From assembly GCA_030697175.1 (NCBI GenBank), contig JAUYQR010000022.1, forward strand, positions 27,438 through 91,437: 64,000 nucleotides of DNA, given 5' to 3'. The stretch comes from Paracoccaceae bacterium. Lineage in GTDB: Bacteria > Pseudomonadota > Alphaproteobacteria > Rhodobacterales > Rhodobacteraceae. This document shows, piece after piece, positions 52,295 through 60,960 of the stretch (position 1 is its first letter; each line of letters begins with the position of its first letter). The position numbers were made by a program, and so were the translations under genes. Under the pieces are notes generated by a model. It did no database searches. It saw nothing but the letters and a program-made list of their open reading frames with translations, and was not told the origin of the DNA.

Positions 52295-53188
52295 ATGACC
52301 ATCCGTATCGGCAACGCACCCTGTTCCTGGGGCGTGGAATTCGCAGACGACCCGCGCAACCCGGCCTGGCGGCAGGTGCTGACGGAATGTGCCGATGCGG
52401 GCTACCGCGGCATCGAGCTTGGCCCCATCGGCTTCATGCCCGAAGACCCGGCGATCCTGGGCGAGGCGCTGGCGACCAACGGGCTGGAACTGATCGGCGG
52501 CGTGGTATTCCGCCCGTTCCACGACCCTGCGCAATGGGACGAGGTCTGGGACGCGTCGGTGCGCACCTGCAAGGCGCTGACCGCGCATGGCGCAAGGCAT
52601 CTGGTGCTGATCGACAGCATCTCGCCCCGCCGCGCCCCGACCGCTGGCCGCGCAGATGCCGCCGAACAGATGGACGCCGCCGAATGGGCCGCCTTTCGTG
52701 ACCGTATCGCGGCGGTCGCCAAACTCGGGGCCGAGGACTACGGCCTGACCGTCGGCATCCATGCCCATGCCGCCGGGTTCATCGACTTTGAGCCGGAACT
52801 GGAGCGGTTGTTGAACGAAGTCGACGAGAGCATCCTGAAGATCTGCTTCGACACCGGCCACCATTCCTACGCGGGCTTCGACCCGGTGGCCTTCATGCGC
52901 CGCCACATCGGCCGCATCTCCTACATGCACTTCAAGGACATCGACCCCGTGGTGAAGGCCCGCGCCATCGCCAACAGCACCGGGTTTTACGATGCCTGCG
53001 GTCAGGGCATCTTCTGCAACCTTGGCAAGGGCGACGTCGACTTCCCCGCTGTCCGTCAGATCCTGCTGGATGCAGGCTTCGAGGGGTGGTGCACGGTCGA
53101 GCAGGACTGCGACCCGACGCTTGACGTGCGTCCGAAAGACGATGCGCAGGCAAACCGCGAATACCTCGAATCCATCGGCTTCAACTGA
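52295..53188 (+). CDS. Sugar phosphate isomerase/epimerase family protein, IolE-like
   Basis: This 297-residue TIM-barrel protein has APCSWGVEFADDPRNPAW near the N-terminus, GYRGIELGPIGFMPEDPAIL, VGIHAHAAGFIDFEPELERL and CFDTGHHSYAGFDPVAFMR with metal ligands. The pattern fits myo-inosose-2 dehydratase (IolE) or an inosose isomerase (IolI). Position between two dehydrogenases in the iol locus supports IolE, the step before IolD. Confidence 0.85.
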   Translation: MTIRIGNAPCSWGVEFADDPRNPAWRQVLTECADAGYRGIELGPIGFMPEDPAILGEALATNGLELIGGVVFRPFHDPAQWDEVWDASVRTCKALTAHGARHLVLIDSISPRRAPTAGRADAAEQMDAAEWAAFRDRIAAVAKLGAEDYGLTVGIHAHAAGFIDFEPELERLLNEVDESILKICFDTGHHSYAGFDPVAFMRRHIGRISYMHFKDIDPVVKARAIANSTGFYDACGQGIFCNLGKGDVDFPAVRQILLDAGFEGWCTVEQDCDPTLDVRPKDDAQANREYLESIGFN

Positions 53189-53199
53189 GGACCACCAGC

Positions 53200-54333
53200 A
53201 TGGCACAACTGAAATGGGGCATGATCGGCGGCGGCGAAGGCAGCCAGATCGGCCCGGCCCACCGGCTTGGCGCGCTGGCTGACGGCCACTTCACGCTGGC
53301 CGCCGGCGCATTGGATCACCGCCCCGACGTGGGCCGCGCCTATGCGCAGCGCCTTGGCGTCGCGGCAGACCGCGCCTATGGCGACTGGACGGAAATGCTG
53401 GCCGGTGAACGCAATCGCCCCGACCGGGTGGACCTGGTGACCGTGGCCACCCCGAACTCCACCCATTTCCAGATCACCAAGGCCTTCCTCGAAGCCGGCT
53501 TCAACGTGCTGTGCGAAAAGCCGATGACGGTGACGGTGGAGGAGGGCGAGGAAATCGTCCGCATCGCCGCGAAAACCGGCAAGATCTGCGCGGTGAACTA
53601 CTGCTATTCCGCCTACCCGATGATCCGTCAGGCCCGTGCGATGGTGCGCAACGGTGATATCGGCAAGGTCCGGCTGGTTGTCACCAACTTCAGCCACGGC
53701 CATCACGGCGATGCGGCGGATGCCGACAATCCGCGTGTGCGTTGGCGCTATGACCCGGCGATGGCGGGCGTTTCGGGCCAGTTCGCCGATTGCGGCATCC
53801 ACGCGCTGCACATGGCCAGCTTCATCTGCGACGACGAGGTGGAAAAGCTCTCCGCCGATTTCGCCTCGACCATCGCCAGCCGCGTGCTGGAGGATGATGC
53901 GATGGTCAATTTCCGCATGGGCCGCGGCACGGTTGGCCGGCTCTGGACCTCTTCTGTCGCCATCGGTCGGCAGCATGGCTTTGACATTCAGGTGTTCGGC
54001 GAAACCGGCGGTTTCCGCTGGGCGTCGGAACAGCCGAACCAGTTGATCTACACCCCGGTCGGCGGGCGCACCCAGATCATGGAAAAGGGCGAGGGCGGGC
54101 TTTACGACGACGCCAAGCGTCTGAGCCGCGTTGCCATCGCCCATCCCGAAGGCTTTCCGCTGGCCGTGGCAAACATCTACTGCGACCTTGCCGACGCGAT
54201 CCGTGGCACGCCGCGCGATGGCCTGCCCACGGCGGCAAGCGGCGTGCGGTCAATGGCGGCGGTGCATACGGCGGTTGCCTCGGCCAAGGCCGGCGGCACC
54301 TGGATGGACGCGCGTCCGCCGATGTTCCGCTAG
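53200..54333 (+). CDS. Gfo/Idh/MocA-family dehydrogenase, second copy
   Basis: This 377-residue protein has WGMIGGGEGSQIGPAHRLGA for the cofactor, CEKPMTVTVEEGEEIVRIAA with the EKP motif, and the C-terminal domain with FADCGIHALHMASFICDDEV. It is not closely similar to the dehydrogenase at 51172. It may oxidise another inositol isomer or its derivative, such as scyllo- or D-chiro-inositol. It follows the IolE-like gene by 11 bases and ends convergent to the LacI gene with a 4-base overlap. Confidence 0.9.
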   Translation: MAQLKWGMIGGGEGSQIGPAHRLGALADGHFTLAAGALDHRPDVGRAYAQRLGVAADRAYGDWTEMLAGERNRPDRVDLVTVATPNSTHFQITKAFLEAGFNVLCEKPMTVTVEEGEEIVRIAAKTGKICAVNYCYSAYPMIRQARAMVRNGDIGKVRLVVTNFSHGHHGDAADADNPRVRWRYDPAMAGVSGQFADCGIHALHMASFICDDEVEKLSADFASTIASRVLEDDAMVNFRMGRGTVGRLWTSSVAIGRQHGFDIQVFGETGGFRWASEQPNQLIYTPVGGRTQIMEKGEGGLYDDAKRLSRVAIAHPEGFPLAVANIYCDLADAIRGTPRDGLPTAASGVRSMAAVHTAVASAKAGGTWMDARPPMFR

Positions 54334-55325
54334 GGCATCGCGCGCAGCGTCCGCCGCTCGACCACGTGGCAATCGAACAGCCGGACCTCCGCAGGGCGGT
54401 CCGGTTCTTCGATGGTCGCAACCACCAGGTCGATCGCCGCTTCGATGATCTGCGCCACCGGCTGGTGAATCGTGGTCAGCCCGATGTTCTGCCAGCGCGA
54501 CATTTCCATGTCGTTCAGCCCGATCAGCCCGATGTCGCCCGGCACCGAAAGCCCGGCATCGACGATGGCACTCAGCGCGCCCACGGCCAGAAGGTCGTCG
54601 CCACAGAAATACGCCTCTTGTGGTGCGGCCAGCAGCCGCTGCATTTCCGCGCGCCCCGCGTCAAAGGTGTAGGCGTCGGCATAAGACACCCGGACGCTCA
54701 GGCCGGCGTGTCCCCGGATCGCATCCAGAAACCCGGTCGCCCGGTCCTGGGTCGAGGTCGCCATCGCCGGCCCGCCCAGAAACCCGACCTTTCGGTAGCC
54801 CCTTGCCAGCAGCGCCTCGGCCGCCATCCGCCCGCAAGCCACGTTGTCGATCCCGACCACCGGCACATCGGGCGCCGCTGACTTGCGCCCGAAGGCATGC
54901 ACCACCGGCAGCCCGGCGGTCTTGAACGCTTCGGCAAAGCTGGTGGGCAGGGTCGACGACGCCACGATCACCCCGTCGACCGAATACTGCCGCAGCATCC
55001 TCACCGAGGCCGCCGGGTCCGTCGCCTCGCTCAGGTTGACCAAAAGCGGCCGCAAGCCGCGGTCCTGCAGCCCCCGGGTGAACAGGTCGAACACCTCAAG
55101 GATCAGCGGGTTGTGAAAGTTGTTCGCGATCAGTCCGATCAGCTTTGTGCGCCCCGTCGTCAGGCTGGAGGCCAGCGCATTCGGCGCGTAGCCCAGTTCG
55201 CCCGCGGCCTTTTCGACCTTGGCCCGCGTCTTGGCCGACACCGATGCCCCATCGGTAAACGCCCGCGACACCGCCGAACGTGACACCCCGGCCCGCGCCG
55301 CCACCTCTTTCAGCGTCACCGCCAT
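54330..55325 (-). CDS. LacI-family repressor of the inositol genes (probable)
   Basis: This 331-residue regulator has the N-terminal HTH TLKEVAARAGVSRSAVSRAF (4-23) and hinge GYAPNALASSLTTGRTKLIG, followed by a periplasmic-binding-like effector domain with IGLIANNFHNPLILEVFDLF. The start at 55325 fits LacI numbering; a longer frame starts at 55361. It is placed downstream of the second dehydrogenase, on the opposite strand. It probably binds the palindrome at 51130-51145 and leaves it on binding an inositol derivative. Confidence 0.92.
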   Translation of the reverse strand: MAVTLKEVAARAGVSRSAVSRAFTDGASVSAKTRAKVEKAAGELGYAPNALASSLTTGRTKLIGLIANNFHNPLILEVFDLFTRGLQDRGLRPLLVNLSEATDPAASVRMLRQYSVDGVIVASSTLPTSFAEAFKTAGLPVVHAFGRKSAAPDVPVVGIDNVACGRMAAEALLARGYRKVGFLGGPAMATSTQDRATGFLDAIRGHAGLSVRVSYADAYTFDAGRAEMQRLLAAPQEAYFCGDDLLAVGALSAIVDAGLSVPGDIGLIGLNDMEMSRWQNIGLTTIHQPVAQIIEAAIDLVVATIEEPDRPAEVRLFDCHVVERRTLRAMP

Positions 55326-55469
55326 GCTTTCCCCGTGCTCCGCATCGCTCGCACTATACATGCCAGACGGCCTGATTGAACCTCAAGCGATGCGGGCAGT
55401 CAAAATGCCTGGCAGCGGTGACAGTGTCACACCCGGTCGCACCGGTGCCGGCCGATCAGATCGCGCGCG

Positions 55470-56168
55470 TCAGCGCTTGTGCGCCGGGGGCGGGCTGTAG
55501 CCGCCAAGGCGTGAGGTAAGGATCCCCAGCCGCACCATTGATTCAGCCAGACCCACCGCACAGGTCACGCCGTCCAGCACCGGCAGACCGTGTTCCCGCG
55601 CCAGCGCATCGGCCAGATCGGCCATGCCGGCGCAGCCAAGCACGATCGCCTCGGCCCGGTCTTCGGCCACGGCGCGACCGATCTCGGCACTGATCCGGGC
55701 GCAGGCGTCTGATCCGGGGTGTTCCAGGTCCAGCACCGCCACTTCCGACGCCCGCACCCGCGCGCAACGCTCCATCAGGCCATAGCGGTGCAGGTTGTGT
55801 TCAAGCGCGGGAACAGACCGCCCAAGCGTGGTTACCACGCTGAACCTGTTGGCGATCATCGAGGCATAGTGGTAAGCGGCCTCGCCGATGCCGATCACCG
55901 GCTTTTCCGTCAGGCAGCGCGCCGCATCAAGGCCGGTGTCGTCAAAACAGGCGATGACCACGGCGTCAAAGCCGTCTGCCGTGCGGATCGTGTCAAGCAG
56001 GCCTGCCAGCGACATCGCCTCGTCGTAGAACCCTTCGATCGAGGCCGGACCGGCCGCAGGGTTGACCGCGACGATCTCGGTTCCGGGGCTGGCCACCCGC
56101 CGCGCCGCCGCGCCGATCTTTTCGGTCATCGAGGCGGTCGTGTTCGGGTTCACTACCAGAATACGCAT
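55470..56168 (-). CDS. Aspartate/glutamate/hydantoin racemase family protein
   Basis: This 232-residue enzyme begins MRILVVNPNTTASMTEKIGA, the typical start of hydantoin or allantoin racemases. The two catalytic cysteines occur in AVVIACFDDTGLDAAR (about residue 81) and AIVLGCAGMADLADAL (about residue 179), giving cofactor-independent racemisation. It is last in the LIV-type transporter operon, 1 base from the ATPase gene. The transporter may thus import a hydantoin, ureide or amino acid racemised inside. Confidence 0.9.
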   Translation of the reverse strand: MRILVVNPNTTASMTEKIGAAARRVASPGTEIVAVNPAAGPASIEGFYDEAMSLAGLLDTIRTADGFDAVVIACFDDTGLDAARCLTEKPVIGIGEAAYHYASMIANRFSVVTTLGRSVPALEHNLHRYGLMERCARVRASEVAVLDLEHPGSDACARISAEIGRAVAEDRAEAIVLGCAGMADLADALAREHGLPVLDGVTCAVGLAESMVRLGILTSRLGGYSPPPAHKR

Positions 56169-56169
56169 C

Positions 56170-56892
56170 CTAAAGATCACCTCCAAGATAGGCGGCCTTG
56201 ATCCGGTCATCGCCCATCAGGTCTTTCGACTTGCCGGTCAGCACCACCGATCCGGTCGACATGGCGTAGGCCCGGCTGGAGATCGACAGCGCCATCCGGC
56301 TGTTCTGTTCAACCAGCAGCACCGTCACGTTTTCATCGCGGCTGATCGCCACGATGGCGCGGGCAATGTCCTGCACCAGCTTCGGCGCGATGCCGAGCGA
56401 CGGTTCATCCAGCAACAGAAGTTTCGGCTTTGCCATCAGCGCGCGGCCGATCACCATCATCTGCTGCTCGCCGCCTGACAGGGTGCTGGCCTGTTGGGAA
56501 TAGCGTTCCTTCAGGCGCGGAAAGCGGGTCAGGATGCTGTCCAGCGTGGTGGCGATCTCGGTCTTGTCGGTGCGGGTGAAGGCCCCCATCAGCAGGTTGT
56601 CCTTCACCGACATGAACGGGAACACCCGGCGGCCTTCCGGCACCATCGCGATCCCCTTCTTCACGATGTCGGCAGCCGATGTGCCATCCAGCCGTTCGCC
56701 CATGAAGGTGATCGACCCGGACTTGATCTTGCGCAGGCCGGTGATCGCCCGAAGGATCGACGATTTGCCCGCACCGTTGGCGCCGATCAGCGCGACTGTT
56801 TCGCCCTGCTGCAGGGTCAGCGATACGCCCTTCAGCGCGTAGACGTGGTCGTAGTAAAGTTCCACATCCTTGAAATTGAGCATCTCTGTCAT
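56170..56892 (-). CDS. Branched-chain amino acid-type ABC ATPase, LivF
   Basis: This 240-residue ATPase shows Walker A GANGAGKSSILRAITGL (about 38-54), signature STLSGGEQQMMVIGRALMAK, and Walker B LLLLDEPSLGIAPKLVQD. The sequence and lack of the LivG extension mark it as LivF. It is fifth in the operon, after LivG with a 3-base gap. Confidence 0.94.
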   Translation of the reverse strand: MTEMLNFKDVELYYDHVYALKGVSLTLQQGETVALIGANGAGKSSILRAITGLRKIKSGSITFMGERLDGTSAADIVKKGIAMVPEGRRVFPFMSVKDNLLMGAFTRTDKTEIATTLDSILTRFPRLKERYSQQASTLSGGEQQMMVIGRALMAKPKLLLLDEPSLGIAPKLVQDIARAIVAISRDENVTVLLVEQNSRMALSISSRAYAMSTGSVVLTGKSKDLMGDDRIKAAYLGGDL

Positions 56893-56895
56893 GGC

Positions 56896-57678
56896 TTACA
56901 TTCCGATCGCTGCATCTTCGGAACCGAGATAGGCCTCGATCACCTTCGGATTGGCCTGAATTTCGGCGGGCGTGCCTTCGGCGATCTTTTCGCCAAAGTT
57001 GATCACCACGATCCGGTCGCTGATCTTCATCACCGCCGGCATGTCGTGTTCCACCAGCAGCACCGTCACCCCGCGTTCGTCGCGCAGACGGCGCACCTGG
57101 GTGACCATCTTCATCGTTTCGTCGTGGTTCATGCCGGCGAAGGGTTCGTCCAGCAAAAGCACCTTGGGGTTGGTGGCAAGGCCGATTGCCATGCCAAGCG
57201 CGCGCAAGTGGCCCTGCGGCAGGTTGGACGCCAGCTCGTTGCGGATCGACTGGAGGCCAAGGAAATCGACGATGTCGTCGGCTGACTGGCCAAACTCCGC
57301 CTCATCCGCGCGCGCCTGCCTGGTGCCGAGGAAGAAGCCCAGAAGCGACGCCTTCGAGCGCAGATGATGGGCGACGATGATGTTTTCCCGCACCGTCATC
57401 GACTTGAAGATCGTGGTTTCCTGGAACGTCCGCACCACGCCCATCCGCGCCACGATATGCGGGGCAAGATTGCTGATCCGTTCGCCGCGAAACAGCACCT
57501 CGCCGGATGTGGCCGGAACGAAGGATGCGATCAGCTTGAACAGGGTGGATTTGCCCGCCCCGTTCGGGCCGATGACCGACAGGATCTCGCCTTCGTTCAC
57601 GTCAAAGCTGATGGTGTTGTTGGCGGTCAGGCCACCGTATTTCTTGGTGATGGCCTTGATCTGAAGGATCGGGCTCAT
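56896..57678 (-). CDS. Branched-chain amino acid-type ABC ATPase, LivG
   Basis: This 260-residue ATPase has Walker A GPNGAGKSTLFKLIASFV (about 38-55), an insertion MTVRENIIVAHHLRSKASLL, signature NLPQGHLRALGMAIGLATNP (a LivG-type variant with PQGH replacing SGGQ), and Walker B VLLLDEPFAGMNHDE. It overlaps the LivM stop by 4 bases. Confidence 0.94.
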   Translation of the reverse strand: MSPILQIKAITKKYGGLTANNTISFDVNEGEILSVIGPNGAGKSTLFKLIASFVPATSGEVLFRGERISNLAPHIVARMGVVRTFQETTIFKSMTVRENIIVAHHLRSKASLLGFFLGTRQARADEAEFGQSADDIVDFLGLQSIRNELASNLPQGHLRALGMAIGLATNPKVLLLDEPFAGMNHDETMKMVTQVRRLRDERGVTVLLVEHDMPAVMKISDRIVVINFGEKIAEGTPAEIQANPKVIEAYLGSEDAAIGM

Positions 57679-58649
57679 TTGCCGCCGCCTTTCCGGTCAA
57701 AGAGGCTGAGGATGCCGTTCGGAAGCACCAGCATCAGCGCGATCATCGCGCTGGAGTAGATCAGAAGCTGGTATTCCTTGGCCACGGACAGCAGATCCCA
57801 GCCGAAGTAGAGCAGGAACGTGCCAAGCATCGGTCCGGTCACGAAGCCAAGGCCACCGACGAAGCAATAGAGCATGAAGTTCACGCTGTCGGCGACGGCA
57901 AAGGACGACGGGTAGATCGACTGCGAGATCGCCACAAACACCGCGCCCGCAAGCCCGCCGAAAAACGACGAGATGGCATAGGCCAGGACGCGCAGATAGG
58001 CCGTGTTCACCCCGATCGACGCCGCCAGTTCCTCGTTCTGTTGCAAGCTGCGGCACAGATGGCCAAGGCGGGAATTCACGATCCGCCACAGCGCGGCGTA
58101 GGTCAGCACCATCAGCGTCACCGCCAGCAGGTAGAAGGCCAGCTTCGGGTTTTCCATCGTGGCGAAATCGGGGATGATGGTGAGGCCGAGCAGCGAAAGC
58201 TCGCCGGGCAGCGGGATCGACGTGATCCCCTTGGCGCCGTTGGTGAACGGCAGGGCGAGCGCTGTCAGGCGCGTCACTTCGGTCAAGACCAGCGTGATCA
58301 TCGCGAAGTAGACGCCGCGCAGCCGCAGGATCGGCAGGCCGATCAGCACCGAAATCGCCGCGCAAAGGATGCCCGCGATCGGCAGCGTGGCCCAGAACGA
58401 AAACCCCGCCTGCGTCATCAAGACTGCCGAGACATAGCCGCCCATCAGGGCATAGGCACCTTGGCCGATGTTGATGCGACCGATGTAGAACGTCAGCCAC
58501 ACACCTGCCGAACCGATGGCCAGCAGCGCCACCGAGGTGAGGGTATAGTAAAGATCCCACCGCCCGCTTGCCGCGATCAGGATCGGAACCAGCACGAAGA
58601 CGGCCAGCAGAAAGGCAGCGACGCCGATGATTTGCTTGTTCATGTCCAT
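57675..58649 (-). CDS. Branched-chain amino acid-type ABC permease, LivM
   Basis: This 324-residue inner-membrane permease has about ten hydrophobic segments and LivM features: GRINIGQGAYALMGGYVSAV, GLPILRLRGVYFAMITLVLT and the ATPase-contact region RSLQQNEELAASIGVNTAYL. The start at 58649 shares one base with the LivH stop; a second Met follows two codons later. It forms the channel with LivH. Confidence 0.94.
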   Translation of the reverse strand: MDMNKQIIGVAAFLLAVFVLVPILIAASGRWDLYYTLTSVALLAIGSAGVWLTFYIGRINIGQGAYALMGGYVSAVLMTQAGFSFWATLPIAGILCAAISVLIGLPILRLRGVYFAMITLVLTEVTRLTALALPFTNGAKGITSIPLPGELSLLGLTIIPDFATMENPKLAFYLLAVTLMVLTYAALWRIVNSRLGHLCRSLQQNEELAASIGVNTAYLRVLAYAISSFFGGLAGAVFVAISQSIYPSSFAVADSVNFMLYCFVGGLGFVTGPMLGTFLLYFGWDLLSVAKEYQLLIYSSAMIALMLVLPNGILSLFDRKGGGK

Positions 58650-59518
58650 CAACCCCAGGGTTTGCCCATCAGCCCTTGCGGGCGGAAGGCCAGGAACACC
58701 ATCAGCGAAGCGAAGATGACGAGGTAGGTGATGTCGCCGTAAGCGGCCAGAACGGTCAGCCCGACGCTCTCCATCATGCCCAGGATGAAACCCCCGGCGA
58801 TGGCACCGGATATCACCCCGGCGCCACCGATCATGATCATCAGGAACGCCTTGATCGAGGTCGGGCCGCCCATGCCAAGGTTGATCCCGGTGATCGTGAC
58901 CAGAAGGCCACCCACCAGCCCTGCCAGCATTGCACCCAGCGCAAAGCCGATCATCGAATACCGGTCCACATCGACGCCCATCAGTTGCGCGGCCATCCGG
59001 TCCTGCGCCAGGGCGCGCATCGCGCGGCCGGTCTTGGAATACTGCATCAGCGCGATGAAGCCCGCGATCAGCGCCACCGCCAGCACCCCGATCAGGATGC
59101 GGTCGTAGGGCATGATGATCCGCATGTCCCAATTGAACACGCCATCGACGATCTTCGGCACGCCGCGCTGCTTTTCGCCGAACACCAGCAGGATCACGGC
59201 ATCCAGAAAGAAGGCGATGCCGGCGGCCAGCAGCATGGTGCTTTCATCGCGTTTCGACTTGCGGATCACCGGGCGGAACAGGAACACCTCGATCAGCGCG
59301 CCCATGACCGCAAGGATGATCGCCGAGGCCATCAGGCCCACGATGAACGGCAGCCCCCACTGGGCGACCACGGTGTAAGTCACGAACCCGCCAAAGACAT
59401 ACATCTGTCCATGCGCGAAATTCAGCACGTTCATCAGCGAGAAGATCAGGGTCAGGCCCAGGGCGATCAGGGCGTACTGGGCACCAAGATACAATCCGTT
59501 GGCAAGGATCTGTTCCAT
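58649..59518 (-). CDS. Branched-chain amino acid-type ABC permease, LivH
   Basis: This 289-residue permease shows LivH features: GLYLGAQYALIALGLTLIFS near the N-terminus, NFAHGQMYVFGGFVTYTVV, and the ATPase-contact loop RALAQDRMAAQLMGVDVDRY. The start at 59518 gives a family-typical N-terminus. It lies downstream of the binding-protein gene, separated by a strong hairpin. Confidence 0.94.
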   Translation of the reverse strand: MEQILANGLYLGAQYALIALGLTLIFSLMNVLNFAHGQMYVFGGFVTYTVVAQWGLPFIVGLMASAIILAVMGALIEVFLFRPVIRKSKRDESTMLLAAGIAFFLDAVILLVFGEKQRGVPKIVDGVFNWDMRIIMPYDRILIGVLAVALIAGFIALMQYSKTGRAMRALAQDRMAAQLMGVDVDRYSMIGFALGAMLAGLVGGLLVTITGINLGMGGPTSIKAFLMIMIGGAGVISGAIAGGFILGMMESVGLTVLAAYGDITYLVIFASLMVFLAFRPQGLMGKPWG

Positions 59519-59549
59519 GCACGGCCCTCCGGTTGGTGTGGGGAAAGAC

Positions 59550-59573
59550 GGGCCGCCCGGCTTGGGGCGGCCC
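59550..59573 (-). terminator. Intercistronic hairpin between binding protein and LivH
   Basis: A perfect 9-bp GGGCCGCCC/GGGCGGCCC stem with a 6-base loop lies in the 73-base gap between the binding-protein gene and the permease gene. The minus-strand sequence after it is CGTCTTTCCCC, with only a short pyrimidine run. It probably reduces transcription of the permease genes or stabilises the binding-protein mRNA. Confidence 0.6.
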
Positions 59574-59591
59574 CAGGTCACACGGGGTGGA

Positions 59592-60779
59592 TCAGTCGAC
59601 CTGCGCCACGAACAGCGTCTCGAACGCGCCGTCCTTGTAGACGTTAACGACCAGCGGCACCGAAACCTGGCGCTTCTGGCCGAACGACGAGGAGCCGACG
59701 TATTTCAGCTTGGCATCGCCGACCATGAAGGGATTCGGCGCCTCGAACGTGTCCATCGTGGCCTTGAAGGCGTCGATGTCCTCGATGGCTGCGGGGTTCG
59801 CCGCCATCGTGGCAAGGATGTATTCCAGCGCATAGACCTTGGTGTTGGACTCGTCGTTGTATTCGCCGAACATCGCGGTGTAGCGGGTGACGAATTCCTT
59901 CATCATGTCCGAGGCAAGGTCCGGTGTCGATGCGCCGCCGACCGAGATGAAGCCGTTCGCCAGCTCGCCCGCGCCTTCGGCCAGAACGGCGGCATTCTGT
60001 GCCGTTTCGGTGGAAATCAGCCCGGTATACCCCAGTTCGCGGGCCGAGCGGATCAGCTGTGGCGCGTTGGCAGGGGACACGCCCGACAGCACCAGAAGGT
60101 CAGGTGCGGTCTGGATCACCGGCAACAGCACCGGGGTGAAATCGGTGGTGTCCATCTGGTAGGTCACGCTGTCGGACACGACCTCCAACCCAAGTTCGCG
60201 CGCCGCGGCAGCGCCGCTGTCACGCTGGCTCAGCGGGTCGGATTCGTTGCCCGCAACGAAGGCCACCTTCTTCACACCGTTGTTTTCCATCAGGTATTTG
60301 TAGATCGCCGGCCCCGATTGGTAGTTCGCAACCATGCCAAGGATCGCGTTCGAGGCCGGCGCGGTGTAAAGTTCCTTCGGGAAGGCGTAGGGGAAATACA
60401 TGATGTCGTTCTGCTCGGCCACCGGGCGGACGGCAGCGGCGCCGTCATCGACGTTCGGGCCGACGACATAGTGGATCCCGGCTTGCGCCATCTGTTCCAT
60501 GCCCGCAATCGCGCGTTTGGGGTCTTTCTGGTCATCGAAGGACACGATCTCGATATCGTATTTCGTGCCGCCGATATCATAGCCGCCGGTTTCGTTGATC
60601 CAGGCGGCGCGAGTTTCCATCGAGCGCTGGTTCGAGGTGCCCCAGGCCGCGGCCGGGCCAGAGGTAACGCCGACGAAACCGATCTTCAGGATGGGGTTTT
60701 CGGCATGGGCCGCGCCGAGCATCGCGATGCTGGCGACGGCGGCGAGTGCGGTGGTTCTTAGAAAGGAACGGCGAAGCAT
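59592..60779 (-). CDS. ABC transporter substrate-binding protein, LIV family
   Basis: This 395-residue periplasmic protein has a Tat-like signal (LRRSFLRTTALAAVASIAML, cleavage near AHA at about 25). The mature part ENPILKIGFVGVTSGPAAAW and VVGPNVDDGAAAVRPVAEQN fit the Leu/Ile/Val-binding-like family. It is the first gene of the transporter operon (LivH, LivM, LivG, LivF, racemase). The ligand is not predictable; hydantoins, ureides or amino acids are suggested by the racemase. Confidence 0.92.
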   Translation of the reverse strand: MLRRSFLRTTALAAVASIAMLGAAHAENPILKIGFVGVTSGPAAAWGTSNQRSMETRAAWINETGGYDIGGTKYDIEIVSFDDQKDPKRAIAGMEQMAQAGIHYVVGPNVDDGAAAVRPVAEQNDIMYFPYAFPKELYTAPASNAILGMVANYQSGPAIYKYLMENNGVKKVAFVAGNESDPLSQRDSGAAAARELGLEVVSDSVTYQMDTTDFTPVLLPVIQTAPDLLVLSGVSPANAPQLIRSARELGYTGLISTETAQNAAVLAEGAGELANGFISVGGASTPDLASDMMKEFVTRYTAMFGEYNDESNTKVYALEYILATMAANPAAIEDIDAFKATMDTFEAPNPFMVGDAKLKYVGSSSFGQKRQVSVPLVVNVYKDGAFETLFVAQVD

Positions 60780-60849
60780 TGGCAAACTCCCTGGTAGCCG
60801 GATCGTTGTGTGCTGCCCCTGAGCGGGGTTCTTGAAGCAATCAGATAAG

Positions 60850-60871
60850 TTGTTAACAATCGTGTCAACAA
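60850..60871. promoter_or_regulatory. Operator-like repeats in the divergent LIV / GntR promoter
   Basis: TTGTTAACAA (60850-60859) is a perfect 10-base palindrome, and a further AACAA follows at 60867-60871, giving TTGTT-N12-AACAA. It lies in the AT-richer 181-base gap between the binding-protein gene and the divergent GntR gene, a plausible site for that regulator. Confidence 0.45.
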
Positions 60872-60960
60872 AAAAGTCATGCCCTGCATACAGACTTGCT
60901 GACACGCCTTTTGCTGGCTATCTATCGACAAGCAAACGCAATCGGAGTGTTTTTCGTCAG

